Source: an uncultured Dehalococcoidia bacterium (GTDB lineage: Bacteria > Chloroflexota > Dehalococcoidia > Lucifugimonadales > Lucifugimonadaceae). From it: DNA of 64,000 nt. Within the stretch, counting starts at the first letter, position 1, and every line of letters starts with the position of its first letter. The stretch covers positions 868,001-932,000 of the forward strand of contig OY282385.1 of the NCBI GenBank assembly GCA_958295935.1. Direction: 5' to 3'. Below the pieces are notes generated by a model. That model was not told the origin of the DNA, did no database searches, and saw only the letters and a list, made by a program, of their open reading frames with translations. This document shows positions 52,760 through 61,622 of this stretch, in pieces. Made by a program: the position numbers and the translations under genes.

Positions 52760-54287
52760 AGCGGGGGTAGCGTACCTGGTGGGCGCGGGACCTGGGGATC
52801 CGGGTCTGATCACGGTAAAGGGTTTGGCCATGCTGCGCCGCGCCGACGTGGTGGTGTATGACCGGTTGATTCCCGACTCCCTTCTTAGCGAGACGCGTTC
52901 GGAGGCTGTGCTGATAGATGCGGGCAAGAAGCGCGGTTCGGCCCGCCTGTCGCAGCAGGAGATCAACGATCTTCTTGTGGAGCATTGCCTATCGGGCAAG
53001 ACGGTTTGCCGTCTGAAAGGCGGTGACCCGTTCGTGTTTGGGCGCGGCGGCGAGGAGGCGTTGGCGCTCACGGCGGCCGGTGTGAAGTGGGAGGCGGCGC
53101 CCGGTGTTACTTCAGCGATAGCGGCTCCGGCATACGCCGGGATTCCGGTGACTCATCGGGGCGTATCGTCCGGCGTGGTCGTAGTGACCGGCAGCGAGGG
53201 TCCCGCGGGGGAGGCGCCGGGGGTGGATTGGGATTGGGCGGCTTCGTTCAAGGGAACGGTGGTGGTTCTGATGGCGTGGTACAGGCTTCCGGAGATCGTA
53301 GAGGCGTTGATCAGCCGGGGCATTCCCGGGGAACGCCCTTCAGCCGTGATCGAGTGGGGTACTACAAACCATCAGCAGGTGGTAACGGGAAGGCTGTGCG
53401 AAATCGTCTCGCTGGCCAGGTCAGCGGGCCTTGCTCCGCCGTCTACGCTGGTGGTTGGCGACACGGTGTCGTTACGGAGAGAATTGGGTTGGTTCGACAG
53501 GCGCCCGCTTTACGGCAAGCGGGTCGTGGTGACGCGGGCTCGCAGCCAGTCGAGCAGGTTGGCGGAGTTGTTGGAATCTCATGGAGCGGAGACTGTTCAG
53601 GTACCTACGATCCGAGTGGTTCCCGTGACTGAAACGGCTGCGCTGGACAGGGCGATCGGGCGGATAGATGAGTACGATTGGATCACCTTCAGCAGTCCTA
53701 ACGGTGTGAGGGGGTTCAGGAGCAGGTTGACGGCGATGGGGTTGGATTCCCGCGCACTGTTCGGAGTACGGGTGGCCGTAGTAGGGCCGGCCACCGCTGA
53801 GGCCGTGTCCAAGATTGGTATCCAAGCCGATCTATCACCGCAGGAGTACACGTCCAGCGCGCTGGCGGCGGAGTTCGCCAAGACCGGGGTGAAGAACGGC
53901 AAAGCGTTGTGTTTGCGGTCTGACATTGGCCGTGAGACGCTGCCTGAGGGTCTGCGAAAGTTGGGGCTTGAAGTGGATGAAGCGGTTGCCTACAGGACGG
54001 AGATGGCCGCGGACTCTTCTCGGTCGGCGCGTGAAACGTATGACGTGACCGGGGTGGGCGTGGACGCGACGACGTTCACCAGTTCGTCTACGGTGAAGAA
54101 CCTTGCTCGTCTGCTGGACGAGGAGTTGGATGGCGTGAACCGCTCGGTCGTTGCGTGCATAGGTCCGGTAACGGCTCGAACGGCCCGCGAGTATGGGATT
54201 CGGGTGGACGTCGTGGCTCGTGAACAAAGCGCTGAGGGGCTGGCAGCTTCTCTGGTCGACCATTTTGCCGTGGAGGGGGTGCAATGA
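52752..54287 (+). CDS. cobA-hemD: CobA-HemD fusion: uroporphyrinogen-III C-methyltransferase / uroporphyrinogen-III synthase
   Basis: About 511 residues, two domains. Residues ~1-245 are SUMT: VGAGPGDPGLITVKG, LKGGDPFVFGRGGEEA and GVTSAIAAPAYAGIPVTHRGVS. Residues ~255-510 are HemD: RPLYGKRVVVTRARSQSSRLAELLESHGAE, then YDWITFSSPNGV, then FTSSSTVKNL. The protein forms uroporphyrinogen III and methylates it to precorrin-2 for sirohaem, while the rest goes to haem. The fusion is known in several phyla. ATG 52752 overlaps hemC by 8 bp; its last 4 bases overlap hemB. Confidence 0.94.
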   Translation: MSKAGVAYLVGAGPGDPGLITVKGLAMLRRADVVVYDRLIPDSLLSETRSEAVLIDAGKKRGSARLSQQEINDLLVEHCLSGKTVCRLKGGDPFVFGRGGEEALALTAAGVKWEAAPGVTSAIAAPAYAGIPVTHRGVSSGVVVVTGSEGPAGEAPGVDWDWAASFKGTVVVLMAWYRLPEIVEALISRGIPGERPSAVIEWGTTNHQQVVTGRLCEIVSLARSAGLAPPSTLVVGDTVSLRRELGWFDRRPLYGKRVVVTRARSQSSRLAELLESHGAETVQVPTIRVVPVTETAALDRAIGRIDEYDWITFSSPNGVRGFRSRLTAMGLDSRALFGVRVAVVGPATAEAVSKIGIQADLSPQEYTSSALAAEFAKTGVKNGKALCLRSDIGRETLPEGLRKLGLEVDEAVAYRTEMAADSSRSARETYDVTGVGVDATTFTSSSTVKNLARLLDEELDGVNRSVVACIGPVTARTAREYGIRVDVVAREQSAEGLAASLVDHFAVEGVQ

Positions 54288-55279
54288 GTGAGAAGGGTCT
54301 GACGGGATTTGCCCGGTTCCGGCGTCGTCGCAGATCGGAGGCGCTGCGGGGGCTTACGGCTGAGACTCGGCTATCTGCATCGGACTTCATCTATCCGATG
54401 TTCGTGACCGGCGGCGCGGGGTTGAGGCGGCCCATCGATCCGATGCCGGGTTGCTATCAGCTCTCTGTTGACGAGGCGGTCAAGGAGGCTGGGAAAGCTC
54501 ACGGTGCGGGCGTTCCCGCGGTTTTGCTCTTTGGACTCCCGGCAAGCAAGGATGACCTTGGCACGTCTGCGATGGACCCTGATGAGGCGGTGCAGCGAGC
54601 GGTGGGTGAGATCAAATCGTCAATGCCTGAGCTGTGTGTGATAACGGACGTTTGCCTGTGCGAGTACACGTCTCACGGGCATTGCGGCGCGTTGACGGCA
54701 GAGGGGGAGGTGGATAACGACGCTACTCTGCCTCTTCTGGCCGGCGCGGCTCTATCTCATGCCCGCGCCGGGGCGGACGCGGTGGCTCCGTCTGCGATGA
54801 TGGACGGCCAGGTGGCGTCGATCAGGGCGTCTCTGGATGGCGCCGGGTTCCATTCGACGGCGATATTGGGCTATTCGGCAAAGTACGCGTCGGCGTTCTA
54901 CGGTCCTTTCAGAACGGCGGCGGATTCTGCGCCCAGCTTCGGCGACCGCCGGGGTTACCAGATGCAGCCTGCGAACCGGTCGGAGGCGATGGGCGAGATC
55001 GCGGCTGACGTAGAGGAGGGGGCCGACATGGTGATGGTGAAGCCCGCGCTCGCCTACCTCGACGTGATAGCTGAGGCCAAGCGTCGGTTCGACGTTCCGG
55101 TAGCGGCGTACAACGTTAGCGGAGAGTATTCGATGCTTCACGCGGCTGCTGCGAACGGCTGGATCGACGGAAGGCGTGCGGTTCTGGAGGTTCTGACTTC
55201 CATCAAGCGCGCCGGAGCGGACGCAATCATTACGTACTCGGCTTGTGATGCGTCGCGCTGGCTTGCCGGGGAGTCATGA
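54284..55279 (+). CDS. hemB: delta-aminolevulinic acid dehydratase (porphobilinogen synthase)
   Basis: A 331-residue HemB. The active-site lysines are K200 (GYSAKYASAFYGPFR) and K253 (MVMVKPALAYLDV). The CxC...C cysteine set (C124, C126, C134 in TDVCLCEYTSHGHCG) marks the zinc-dependent type. It condenses two aminolevulinates into porphobilinogen. The ATG overlaps the CobA-HemD stop by 4 bp. It ends the tetrapyrrole operon and faces sodX convergently across 72 bp. Confidence 0.97.
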   Translation: MSEKGLTGFARFRRRRRSEALRGLTAETRLSASDFIYPMFVTGGAGLRRPIDPMPGCYQLSVDEAVKEAGKAHGAGVPAVLLFGLPASKDDLGTSAMDPDEAVQRAVGEIKSSMPELCVITDVCLCEYTSHGHCGALTAEGEVDNDATLPLLAGAALSHARAGADAVAPSAMMDGQVASIRASLDGAGFHSTAILGYSAKYASAFYGPFRTAADSAPSFGDRRGYQMQPANRSEAMGEIAADVEEGADMVMVKPALAYLDVIAEAKRRFDVPVAAYNVSGEYSMLHAAAANGWIDGRRAVLEVLTSIKRAGADAIITYSACDASRWLAGES

Positions 55280-55351
55280 AGGCGGGCGGCTTGCATATGG
55301 CGCGTCCTATGACGGCGCCGGGAATTTCTTGCACCAGCCTTGCTGAGGATT

Positions 55352-55786
55352 TCACCGCAGGCGGCTATGCCCAATCACGGCGCCTGTGATGGACGTTCGA
55401 TGGACAGGCCCGTATTTTCGGCTGTCGGTTGAAGCGCTGCGGTTGTCTCCCAGAACGACGAATTCGTCTTCTCGCGGCGCCCAGGCATGGCTGCCGGGGA
55501 TTTTCAAGGCGGCGTGCGATTCGTGAACCCGCCTGCCGTCTATGATCAGGTTTCCGTCTCGAAGCTCTACGAACTCCATTGGCAGCCCTACAATGCGCTT
55601 GATCGACCACGCTCCGGGTCGGGACGGGTCTTTGAAGCGCACCACGTCGAAGCGCGAGGGCGGTCGCTTGCGGTAAGCGAGTCGGGATACTCTCACCCAG
55701 TTTCCGCGGCGCAAGGCGGGCGCCATGCTTTGCCCTCGCAGGCGAACGAGTTGGCGAGTGAGCAGTTCGATGATGCGCTCAAGCAT
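55352..55786 (-). CDS. sodX: nickel-type superoxide dismutase maturation protease (S26)
   Basis: A 144-residue signal-peptidase-I-like serine protease. The Ser/Lys dyad is S20 (RGQSMAPALRRGNWV) and K63 (SIKRIVGLP); LGDNRSASTDSRKYGPV is the conserved S26 box. It lacks a transmembrane anchor, unlike true LepB. In NiSOD organisms, such a protease trims the N-terminal propeptide of SodN so that the nickel-binding His becomes the N-terminus. It is divergent from sodN, 159 bp away. ATG 55786 is preferred over TTG 55813. Confidence 0.87.
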   Translation of the reverse strand: MLERIIELLTRQLVRLRGQSMAPALRRGNWVRVSRLAYRKRPPSRFDVVRFKDPSRPGAWSIKRIVGLPMEFVELRDGNLIIDGRRVHESHAALKIPGSHAWAPREDEFVVLGDNRSASTDSRKYGPVHRTSITGAVIGHSRLR

Positions 55787-55945
55787 AGAGAGCCGCCTTG
55801 TCGATATCGGCAATTCTGATAGATTTATCCAGACGGCCAGCCTTAGTCTGCGTGATCGACGGTTTTGAGGAGTCTTCGATACGCGGCGAGGCGTTTCTGG
55901 TCGCGGCCGGAACGATTTGAATGAGTCGGGGGATCATGTAAGCCC

Positions 55946-56398
55946 ATGCTGCATCGAATAGCACGAATAATCGATTCCGTTTCGCCGTTTGGCGTTGCGG
56001 ACGCCCATTGCGACATCCCTTGCGGGATATACGATCCACGTGACGCCATCCAGGCCGCGCAGACGGTGATCAGGATGACCGAGTTGATCGGGGATCTTTC
56101 CGCGGGTGACATGTCTGCGGGCGCGGGGAATTCCTTCTGCCGCTACGTTGCTGCGAAGGAAGAGCACGCGAAGAAGGCCAAGGACGACATACTGGTGATC
56201 TGGACAGACTACTTCAAGCCGGAGCACCTGGCAGGGCATCCGGATCTGCATGAATTGGTCTGGAATGCGTGCAAGTTGGGGTCTCACGTCAAGCAGAACG
56301 TGGACATGGAGAAGGCCTTGGAGTTCAAGGCTGCGCTGATCGAGATCGGCAAGATATTCTGGGAGAGCAAGGGCGAGGAAGTACCGCCTCTGCCCTGA
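55946..56398 (+). CDS. sodN: nickel superoxide dismutase precursor
   Basis: A 150-residue NiSOD. The nickel-hook motif HCDIPCGIYDP begins at residue 21: H21, C22, C26 with D23 and Y29. The first 20 residues form the propeptide, to be removed by SodX so that H21 is the amino terminus. The helical remainder, including VIWTDYFKPEHLAGHPDLHELVWNACKLGSHVK, fits the hexamer fold. It removes superoxide without iron or manganese. Start is ATG 55946. The sodX gene is divergent. Confidence 0.95.
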   Translation: MLHRIARIIDSVSPFGVADAHCDIPCGIYDPRDAIQAAQTVIRMTELIGDLSAGDMSAGAGNSFCRYVAAKEEHAKKAKDDILVIWTDYFKPEHLAGHPDLHELVWNACKLGSHVKQNVDMEKALEFKAALIEIGKIFWESKGEEVPPLP

Positions 56399-56613
56399 TC
56401 CGACGCGCCCGGACACGGGGGCGGCGGTCAGGCGACCCGGTTCTACGGTGGGCGAGTGGTCTCGGTCTGCGGTGTACACTTGCCCCGACGTTATCGTGCG
56501 TCTGCATCGAAATCAGGTGAGAACCAGACCTTACCGGTGAATAATCGAGCGGATGGAGCGGCGCCGGAAGCGCTGATCCGGTTGTCGGCACAGAAAGCGA
56601 CTCAGGGCTAAAT

Positions 56614-57117
56614 ATGTTCAGAGGCAGTTCCAACGAAGACGGCGGCGACCCTTCAAGCGGTCTTACCGGCAGCGCTATCACGGATGAAGTTCGCACACTG
56701 GAGCAGCAGTTGGCGGACATGGTACCCGTGGTTGCTCCGCTGGTCCTCTCCATGCTCTTGTTTCTGGGTATGGCGTGGTGGTTCTTTTCGTTCGCGGCTG
56801 CCGAGTCTCCTGCTCCGTTGATAATCGCGGTGTTTTTCGGCGTGGTCGCGCTGTTGTCCCTGGTTTCGAGGCTGTCCAGCAGGGCGGAAGGCAGGGAACA
56901 CACGTTTGAACTGGCTGCGTGGCTGAGTTTGTTCGGGTCGGCCGGATTCATAGCGCTGGGCTTGTTGTTTCCACCTTCCCAAGGACTGAATTTGGGTCCT
57001 GGGGAAGAGCCGGGCATACTCCTGCGACTGGCTGCTATGCTCAGTTTCATCGCAGGAGCGGTATCGGCGAACGCGGGCTTGGGCGTGTTCCTCGCCGGGA
57101 TCTGGCCCCGCCGCTAG
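56614..57117 (+). CDS. hypothetical membrane protein
   Basis: A 167-residue protein with about four hydrophobic helices (near 36-60, 68-85, 100-122 and 135-162) and a polar, acidic N-terminus (~30 residues) that would lie in the cytosol. No family was recognised. It is the only gene in this strip, 215 bp after sodN and convergent with the cupin operon. Confidence 0.6.
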   Translation: MFRGSSNEDGGDPSSGLTGSAITDEVRTLEQQLADMVPVVAPLVLSMLLFLGMAWWFFSFAAAESPAPLIIAVFFGVVALLSLVSRLSSRAEGREHTFELAAWLSLFGSAGFIALGLLFPPSQGLNLGPGEEPGILLRLAAMLSFIAGAVSANAGLGVFLAGIWPRR

Positions 57118-57167
57118 CCGCCGGGGACTGAGGATGAGACGGCTGCCAGAAGTCGTTGGCCCCCGGT

Positions 57168-57509
57168 CTAGAGGGCGCTGAGCCGTTCTACGTAGTCCTC
57201 ACGCGGGGGGGACCAGACGTCCATGGCCAATGAGGGGCTGTCGGTGGCTTTTACGGAATGCTCCACGTTTGACGGTATGGCGTAGTGGTCGCCTTCTCTC
57301 AGCAGCCTGGTTTCTCCCCCGATGGTGAGATGAAAGGCTCCTGACAGCACTCTGCCCAGCTGTTCGTGCGGGTGGGTGTGGTTGGGTATGACAGCGCCTG
57401 CTGCGATGTCGATTAGCCCGATCATGATTCGTTCACCCCACATTATCCGTGCGGTAACGCCTGGTACGAGTTCGAAGGATTCCATTTCGGTCTGGTCGAA
57501 GAATGGCAT
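57168..57509 (-). CDS. cupin-domain protein
   Basis: A 113-residue single cupin. The two motifs are visible: NHTHPHEQLGRVLSGAF (His-His-Glu metal ligands) and EGDHYAIPSNVEHSVKA (second His). Such proteins hold a metal and may be dioxygenases, isomerases or sugar-binding proteins. It is last in the minus-strand operon with a ThDP enzyme and methylcitrate genes, 35 bp after the ThDP gene. Function unknown. Confidence 0.83.
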   Translation of the reverse strand: MPFFDQTEMESFELVPGVTARIMWGERIMIGLIDIAAGAVIPNHTHPHEQLGRVLSGAFHLTIGGETRLLREGDHYAIPSNVEHSVKATDSPSLAMDVWSPPREDYVERLSAL

Positions 57510-57544
57510 GGTGGAGCTCCTAGCTTGTTCGGGGTATTGGAATA

Positions 57545-59221
57545 TCAGCTGTGCGAGCCGAGCTTTCGGCTGATAGCGGCTTCGGCCACCGGGGAGATTA
57601 TCTGGTCGATCTCGACGTTGACCAAGGCGGGCCGCCTGGAATCGAATGCGCGTTTGAGAGCGGGTTCCAATTCAGCCGCGGTAGTCACGTGTTCTCCGTG
57701 TGCGCCTAGCCCTTTGGCCACGAGGTCGTATCGGGTCGGGAGCAGATCGGTCCAGACCGTTCTTCCGAACAGACCTCTTTGTATTTGCCAGTCGATGCCC
57801 CATATGCCGTTGTTTCCGAGTACGGCTACGACCGGCAGGTTATGCCTCAGGGCCGTGTCGAACTCCATAGCGTTGAAACCGACGGAGCCATCGCCTACGA
57901 CCAGCACGCTTCGCTTGTCCGGGAAGGCTGCCTGCGCGCCGAGTGCATACGGCAGTCCCACTCCTATCATGCCAAAGCTGCTTACGTACAGCCAGCGGCG
58001 GGGTTTTTCCGCTTTGAAGGATGCTCGAAAGAAGTGGCAGTAGTCACCTCCGTCGAAAGTCATGGGGGTGTCGGCGTCTACGAATTCTTGGAGCGTTCGA
58101 CTGACGAACATGGGATGCATGGGGTCTTTTTCGACGGCCAGTTCGTTCAGTTCTCGCTGGTGGGCTGCGCGGGTGTCTCTCAAGGATTGCACCCATGGCG
58201 TCTCGGTCCACTTGCGCTTTGCGGCTGCGTCGGCAAGTTGTGTGAGCACGGGGCCGACGTCTCCCAGTATTCCTATGGCCGCCGCTCGCGCTCTGCCTAT
58301 TTCCGCGGGGGATGGGTCTACCATGATCCGTCCGGCGCGGGGGTGGAAGGGAGGGTTGCCGCCAAATCCGAGCATGTAGTCGAGCTTTCTGCCAAGCAGG
58401 AGAACGACGTCGGCTTCACCGATGCGCTGAGCAGCCTTGTTGAGGGGCAGGTATCCGAAGCCCATGCCGTATTGGTGGCTGTCCGGAATGAGGGCGCGTG
58501 CGGAATCCTCGGTGAATAGGGGGAGGCGAGTGGTCTCGACAAAGCGGCTCAACTCCCGTGGGTCGGCCGTGGCGCCGGCGCCGGCGCCGGCGAAGATCAT
58601 TGGGCGTTTTGCCGAATGGAGCAGTTGGATGGCTTGCTCTATCTGCTCTGCATTGCCGGCCACCAGGCGGGGGTTGGAGTATTCCGAGGGCATGTATCGG
58701 AGGGCTGCGTCTGAATCGACCTCTGCGGACTGGAAGTCATGAGGCACGGTGAGGTGGACAGGCCCCCGCCTGCCTGCCATGGCCGTGCGTATTGCGAGTG
58801 CGACGTATTCGGGTATGCGTTCCGGGGAGGTAACCTGCCATGCGCCTTTGGTAACGGGCGCTGCGACGCCGACCTGGTCGAATTCCTGCATAGCTCCTCT
58901 TCCGAGGTTGGCGGAGTCGGCGGAGCCTGCGATGTTTATCACGGGGGCTTCAGAGTGCATTGCGTTGGCCAAGCCCGGTATGGCGTTGGCGTGGCCTGGC
59001 GTGGTGGAGAGCACGACTCCGGGGCGTCCGAGCAGTCTGGAGTATGCGTCGGCCGCGTGGACGGCGGCTTGTTCGTGTCTCGTATCGATCATCCTGATCG
59101 GCTCGTCGATCATGACGTCGAGCAGGTGCAGGAAGTGGTCTCCTGCGATACCAAAGACGGTATCGACGCCTTCGGCTCGCAGGGCTTTGATCAGTAGGTG
59201 GCTGCCGGTGGTGGTAGTCAT
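57545..59221 (-). CDS. ThDP-dependent enzyme, 2-hydroxyacyl-CoA lyase / oxalyl-CoA decarboxylase-like
   Basis: A 558-residue enzyme of the acetolactate-synthase superfamily. The catalytic Glu is in RHEQAAVHAAD, and the ThDP/Mg2+ motif is GDGSVGFNAMEFDTALRHNLPVVAVLGNNGIWG. The GAMQEFDQVGVAAPVTKGAW segment matches 2-hydroxyacyl-CoA lyase and oxalyl-CoA decarboxylase better than true acetolactate synthase. Such enzymes split 2-hydroxyacyl-CoA or decarboxylate oxalyl-CoA, giving formyl-CoA. No small regulatory subunit is nearby, which speaks against IlvB. It overlaps the upstream small ORF by 4 bp. Confidence 0.85.
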   Translation of the reverse strand: MTTTTGSHLLIKALRAEGVDTVFGIAGDHFLHLLDVMIDEPIRMIDTRHEQAAVHAADAYSRLLGRPGVVLSTTPGHANAIPGLANAMHSEAPVINIAGSADSANLGRGAMQEFDQVGVAAPVTKGAWQVTSPERIPEYVALAIRTAMAGRRGPVHLTVPHDFQSAEVDSDAALRYMPSEYSNPRLVAGNAEQIEQAIQLLHSAKRPMIFAGAGAGATADPRELSRFVETTRLPLFTEDSARALIPDSHQYGMGFGYLPLNKAAQRIGEADVVLLLGRKLDYMLGFGGNPPFHPRAGRIMVDPSPAEIGRARAAAIGILGDVGPVLTQLADAAAKRKWTETPWVQSLRDTRAAHQRELNELAVEKDPMHPMFVSRTLQEFVDADTPMTFDGGDYCHFFRASFKAEKPRRWLYVSSFGMIGVGLPYALGAQAAFPDKRSVLVVGDGSVGFNAMEFDTALRHNLPVVAVLGNNGIWGIDWQIQRGLFGRTVWTDLLPTRYDLVAKGLGAHGEHVTTAAELEPALKRAFDSRRPALVNVEIDQIISPVAEAAISRKLGSHS

Positions 59222-59529
59222 GTGTTACGGCTGTGCTGGGGCTGGTCGGGGGCGACGCGATGCGGCCAGACATTTCGGGTGACTTGACGGAGTATTGTCT
59301 TCATTATCTCTACGTTGGCAAGGGCGTTCAGCAAAACCCGCCTACAGTTTTCGTAGTCGCGAGTCAGGTCTCGCAGGCGGAAGGCCTTTCCCAGGATATC
59401 GGCGTACTCCACCGGGCCGGAGCTTTGGTCGGGCATGGGAATGTTCAACTCGGGCGGGAATGCGCCGAGCGGGATAGTGACAGGTCTGTCTGCCGAATCA
59501 GTTATGCCTGTCAGTTCAGTGGTTGTCAT
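59218..59529 (-). CDS. small protein upstream of the ThDP enzyme
   Basis: A 103-residue protein with no recognised family. The first 45 residues are polar; the last half is rich in helix formers (LRDLTRDYENCRRVLLNALANVEIMKTILRQ) with alternating Leu, Arg and Asn. Its ATG directly follows the stop of a 55-residue ORF (TAGATG), and its stop overlaps the ThDP enzyme start by 4 bp. It may be an accessory or stabilising subunit of the ThDP enzyme; that is inference from position only. Confidence 0.6.
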   Translation of the reverse strand: MTTTELTGITDSADRPVTIPLGAFPPELNIPMPDQSSGPVEYADILGKAFRLRDLTRDYENCRRVLLNALANVEIMKTILRQVTRNVWPHRVAPDQPQHSRNT

Positions 59530-59697
59530 CTATCCAGTCAAGTCGCGGGCGATTGATCGCAGGCGCATGAACTCCAAGCACTTGAGCATAAAGGCGTCAA
59601 CTTCGCCGCGGGTGGCCGCCGCGTCACGCATCAAGGCCTTGCGGGGGATACGAAACGGCAAGAGCGCGAGTTCGCCTGGACGGGGGAAGAACAGCAT
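59530..59697 (-). CDS. tiny ORF (55 aa) between the cupin and the 103-aa gene
   Basis: An ATG-initiated 55-residue frame that ends exactly where the next ATG begins (TAG directly followed by ATG). It lies 21 bp after the cupin stop. The sequence is mixed: MLFFPRPGELALLPFR at the start, then charged helix-like segments ending ...RLRSIARDLTG. Its fit between two genes with no spare bases suggests it is translated, but no homolog is recognised and no ribosome site is clear. Confidence 0.5.
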   Translation of the reverse strand: MLFFPRPGELALLPFRIPRKALMRDAAATRGEVDAFMLKCLEFMRLRSIARDLTG

Positions 59698-59718
59698 CGC
59701 CGAGGCGGGCCGGCCCGA

Positions 59719-60021
59719 TCAGTCGAGCAGTTCGACGATTATGTTGCGGTAGCGTGTGTTGCCGACATTTGTGACGCGATGAGTGGATGGCCGGTTGTAG
59801 ACGACGTCGCCGGGCGCTGAGTCTGAGGTGTTGGAGGTACCGTCTGCGTACTCTGCAAGGAGCCTCCCACCCTCGATGACCACGAACACGTAATTGTTGG
59901 CGTGGGCATGCCATTCGCTGGCCTCTCCGGGATCGAGTTTGAGTTCCCAGAGCTTCACGCGGTCGTACTCTGCGATGACGCTGGTGCCGATATTCGGGCC
60001 GGGTTGCGTTTTAGAAGTCAT
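59719..60021 (-). CDS. cupin-domain protein
   Basis: A 100-residue single cupin. The conserved motifs are EWHAHANNYVFVVIEGG (His/His/Glu set) and PGDVVYNRPSTHRVTN. It is a paralog in fold only of the other cupin of this operon, with low sequence similarity. It lies 104 bp downstream of prpD and 21 bp before a tiny ORF, in the same minus-strand run. Likely cytosolic; substrate unknown. Confidence 0.82.
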   Translation of the reverse strand: MTSKTQPGPNIGTSVIAEYDRVKLWELKLDPGEASEWHAHANNYVFVVIEGGRLLAEYADGTSNTSDSAPGDVVYNRPSTHRVTNVGNTRYRNIIVELLD

Positions 60022-60125
60022 GGCTGCTCCTCAGCTGAAGTTGGCCGTCCGTGAGGTCAGGCTTAGCGAAAGTATGTGGATGATAACCGCGCCGAGCTAC
60101 CCGTTAACAAGCAGTATGCCGGCTT

Positions 60126-61532
60126 TCAGGGCAGGAACAGATCTATGAAGTTGTGTACGGGCATGGCGTACAGGCGGGAGGAGTCGCGGCAGGTTTCGAT
60201 GATTTCATGGACGCGCTGCGTTGGGAAGCGGGTGGACAGGTTTGACTCGAATTTGCTCCACAGCAGCGGTATGGCCTCGTCTCTTCGTCTTCGGTGGCCT
60301 ATGGGGTATTCGACGGCCACTTTCCGGGTGCGTTCGCCGCCTGTGAAGAAGACCTGTACTGCGTTTGCTATGGAGCGTTTTTCGGGATCGAGGTATTCGG
60401 CGCTGTAACGGGTATCTTCGACGACCTTCATCCGTGCGCGCAGGGCGTCTATCCGAGGGTCTGCGGCGGCTTCGTCCTCGTAGTCGTCGGCGGTCAGCCC
60501 ACCCTTCATCAGGGGCACGGCCACCATGTATTGCAGGCAGTGGTCTCTGTCGGCCGGGTTGTTCAGCGGGCCTGTCTTGTGGATGATTCGCATCGCGGGT
60601 TCCTGTGTGGTTATGACGACGGATTCGATATCTTCGATGCGGTTGGCGACTTCGGGGTGAAGTTGAATTGCGGCTTCTACGGCTGTCTGGGCGTGAAATT
60701 CGGCTGGGTAGGAGATCTTGAAGAGGATGTTCTCCATGACGTACGAGCCGAACGCACGGTTGAGAGTGACCTCCTGTCCGCGAAACCACGCATCCTGAAA
60801 CCCCCATCGTGCGGCTGAGAGGGCCGAGTGGTAGCCCATCTCGCCTTTGAGGGCCATCAAAGCAAGGTGCACTCCCCTGCTGGTGGCATCGCCTGCGGCC
60901 CATGATTTGCGCGAGCCTGTGTTTGGAGCGTGGCGGTAGGTGCGCAAGGAGGCTTCGAGCCAGGCGTTGGATACGGCGTTGAATACCTGCTCCCTGTCAG
61001 CGCCCAGCATGGCCGAGGCGACTGCCGTGGAGGCTATCTTTACGAGGAGTACGTGGTCGATGCCGACTCGATTGAAGGCGTTGTCCAGGGCCAGTACGCC
61101 CTGGATTTCGTATGCCTCGATGGCTGCCGCGAGGACGTCCCGGATCGTGAGGGTCTTCTTGTTCTGCGTGCGGCATAGGAAGTCCGCAACGGCGAGGATT
61201 GCGCCAAAGTTGTCTGATGGGTGTCCCCACTCGGCGGCGAGCCAGGTGTCGTTGAAGTCGAGCCAGCGTATTGCGGCGCCTATGTCGAACGCGGCTTTGA
61301 CGGGTTCCAGTACGTATGAGGTACCTGGCACGCGCGCTCCGGCGGACGTTTCCGCACCAGGCACGTGGGGGCCGAGAAGTTTGGCGCATGCCGGGTAGTT
61401 GAGGGCCAGCATGGCGCATCCCAGGGAGTCGATCAGACAGAGGCGAGCGGTTTGGAAGGCCAGGCCGTCCTCCGGGCTTGGTCCAATGGCGTAGTCGGTT
61501 ATCGCTTCGATTACGGCGTCGCGCTCACTCAT
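60126..61532 (-). CDS. prpD: MmgE/PrpD family protein (2-methylcitrate dehydratase-type)
   Basis: A 468-residue protein of the MmgE/PrpD family. The N-terminal [29 protein letters not shown] and the central [30 protein letters not shown] are characteristic. The family dehydrates 2-methylcitrate to methylaconitate. Being next to prpC and prpB is strong evidence for the methylcitrate cycle. Start is ATG; a 90-bp gap separates it from prpC. Confidence 0.93.
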   Translation of the reverse strand: MSERDAVIEAITDYAIGPSPEDGLAFQTARLCLIDSLGCAMLALNYPACAKLLGPHVPGAETSAGARVPGTSYVLEPVKAAFDIGAAIRWLDFNDTWLAAEWGHPSDNFGAILAVADFLCRTQNKKTLTIRDVLAAAIEAYEIQGVLALDNAFNRVGIDHVLLVKIASTAVASAMLGADREQVFNAVSNAWLEASLRTYRHAPNTGSRKSWAAGDATSRGVHLALMALKGEMGYHSALSAARWGFQDAWFRGQEVTLNRAFGSYVMENILFKISYPAEFHAQTAVEAAIQLHPEVANRIEDIESVVITTQEPAMRIIHKTGPLNNPADRDHCLQYMVAVPLMKGGLTADDYEDEAAADPRIDALRARMKVVEDTRYSAEYLDPEKRSIANAVQVFFTGGERTRKVAVEYPIGHRRRRDEAIPLLWSKFESNLSTRFPTQRVHEIIETCRDSSRLYAMPVHNFIDLFLP

Positions 61533-61622
61533 GTCTCTCTATCAGCCGGCGTGCGGCGATGGCCGCGGTATCGTGTGGTTCCGATGTTGTTCATGCTGCA
61601 AGGTTGCGCACCAGGATTGCGC

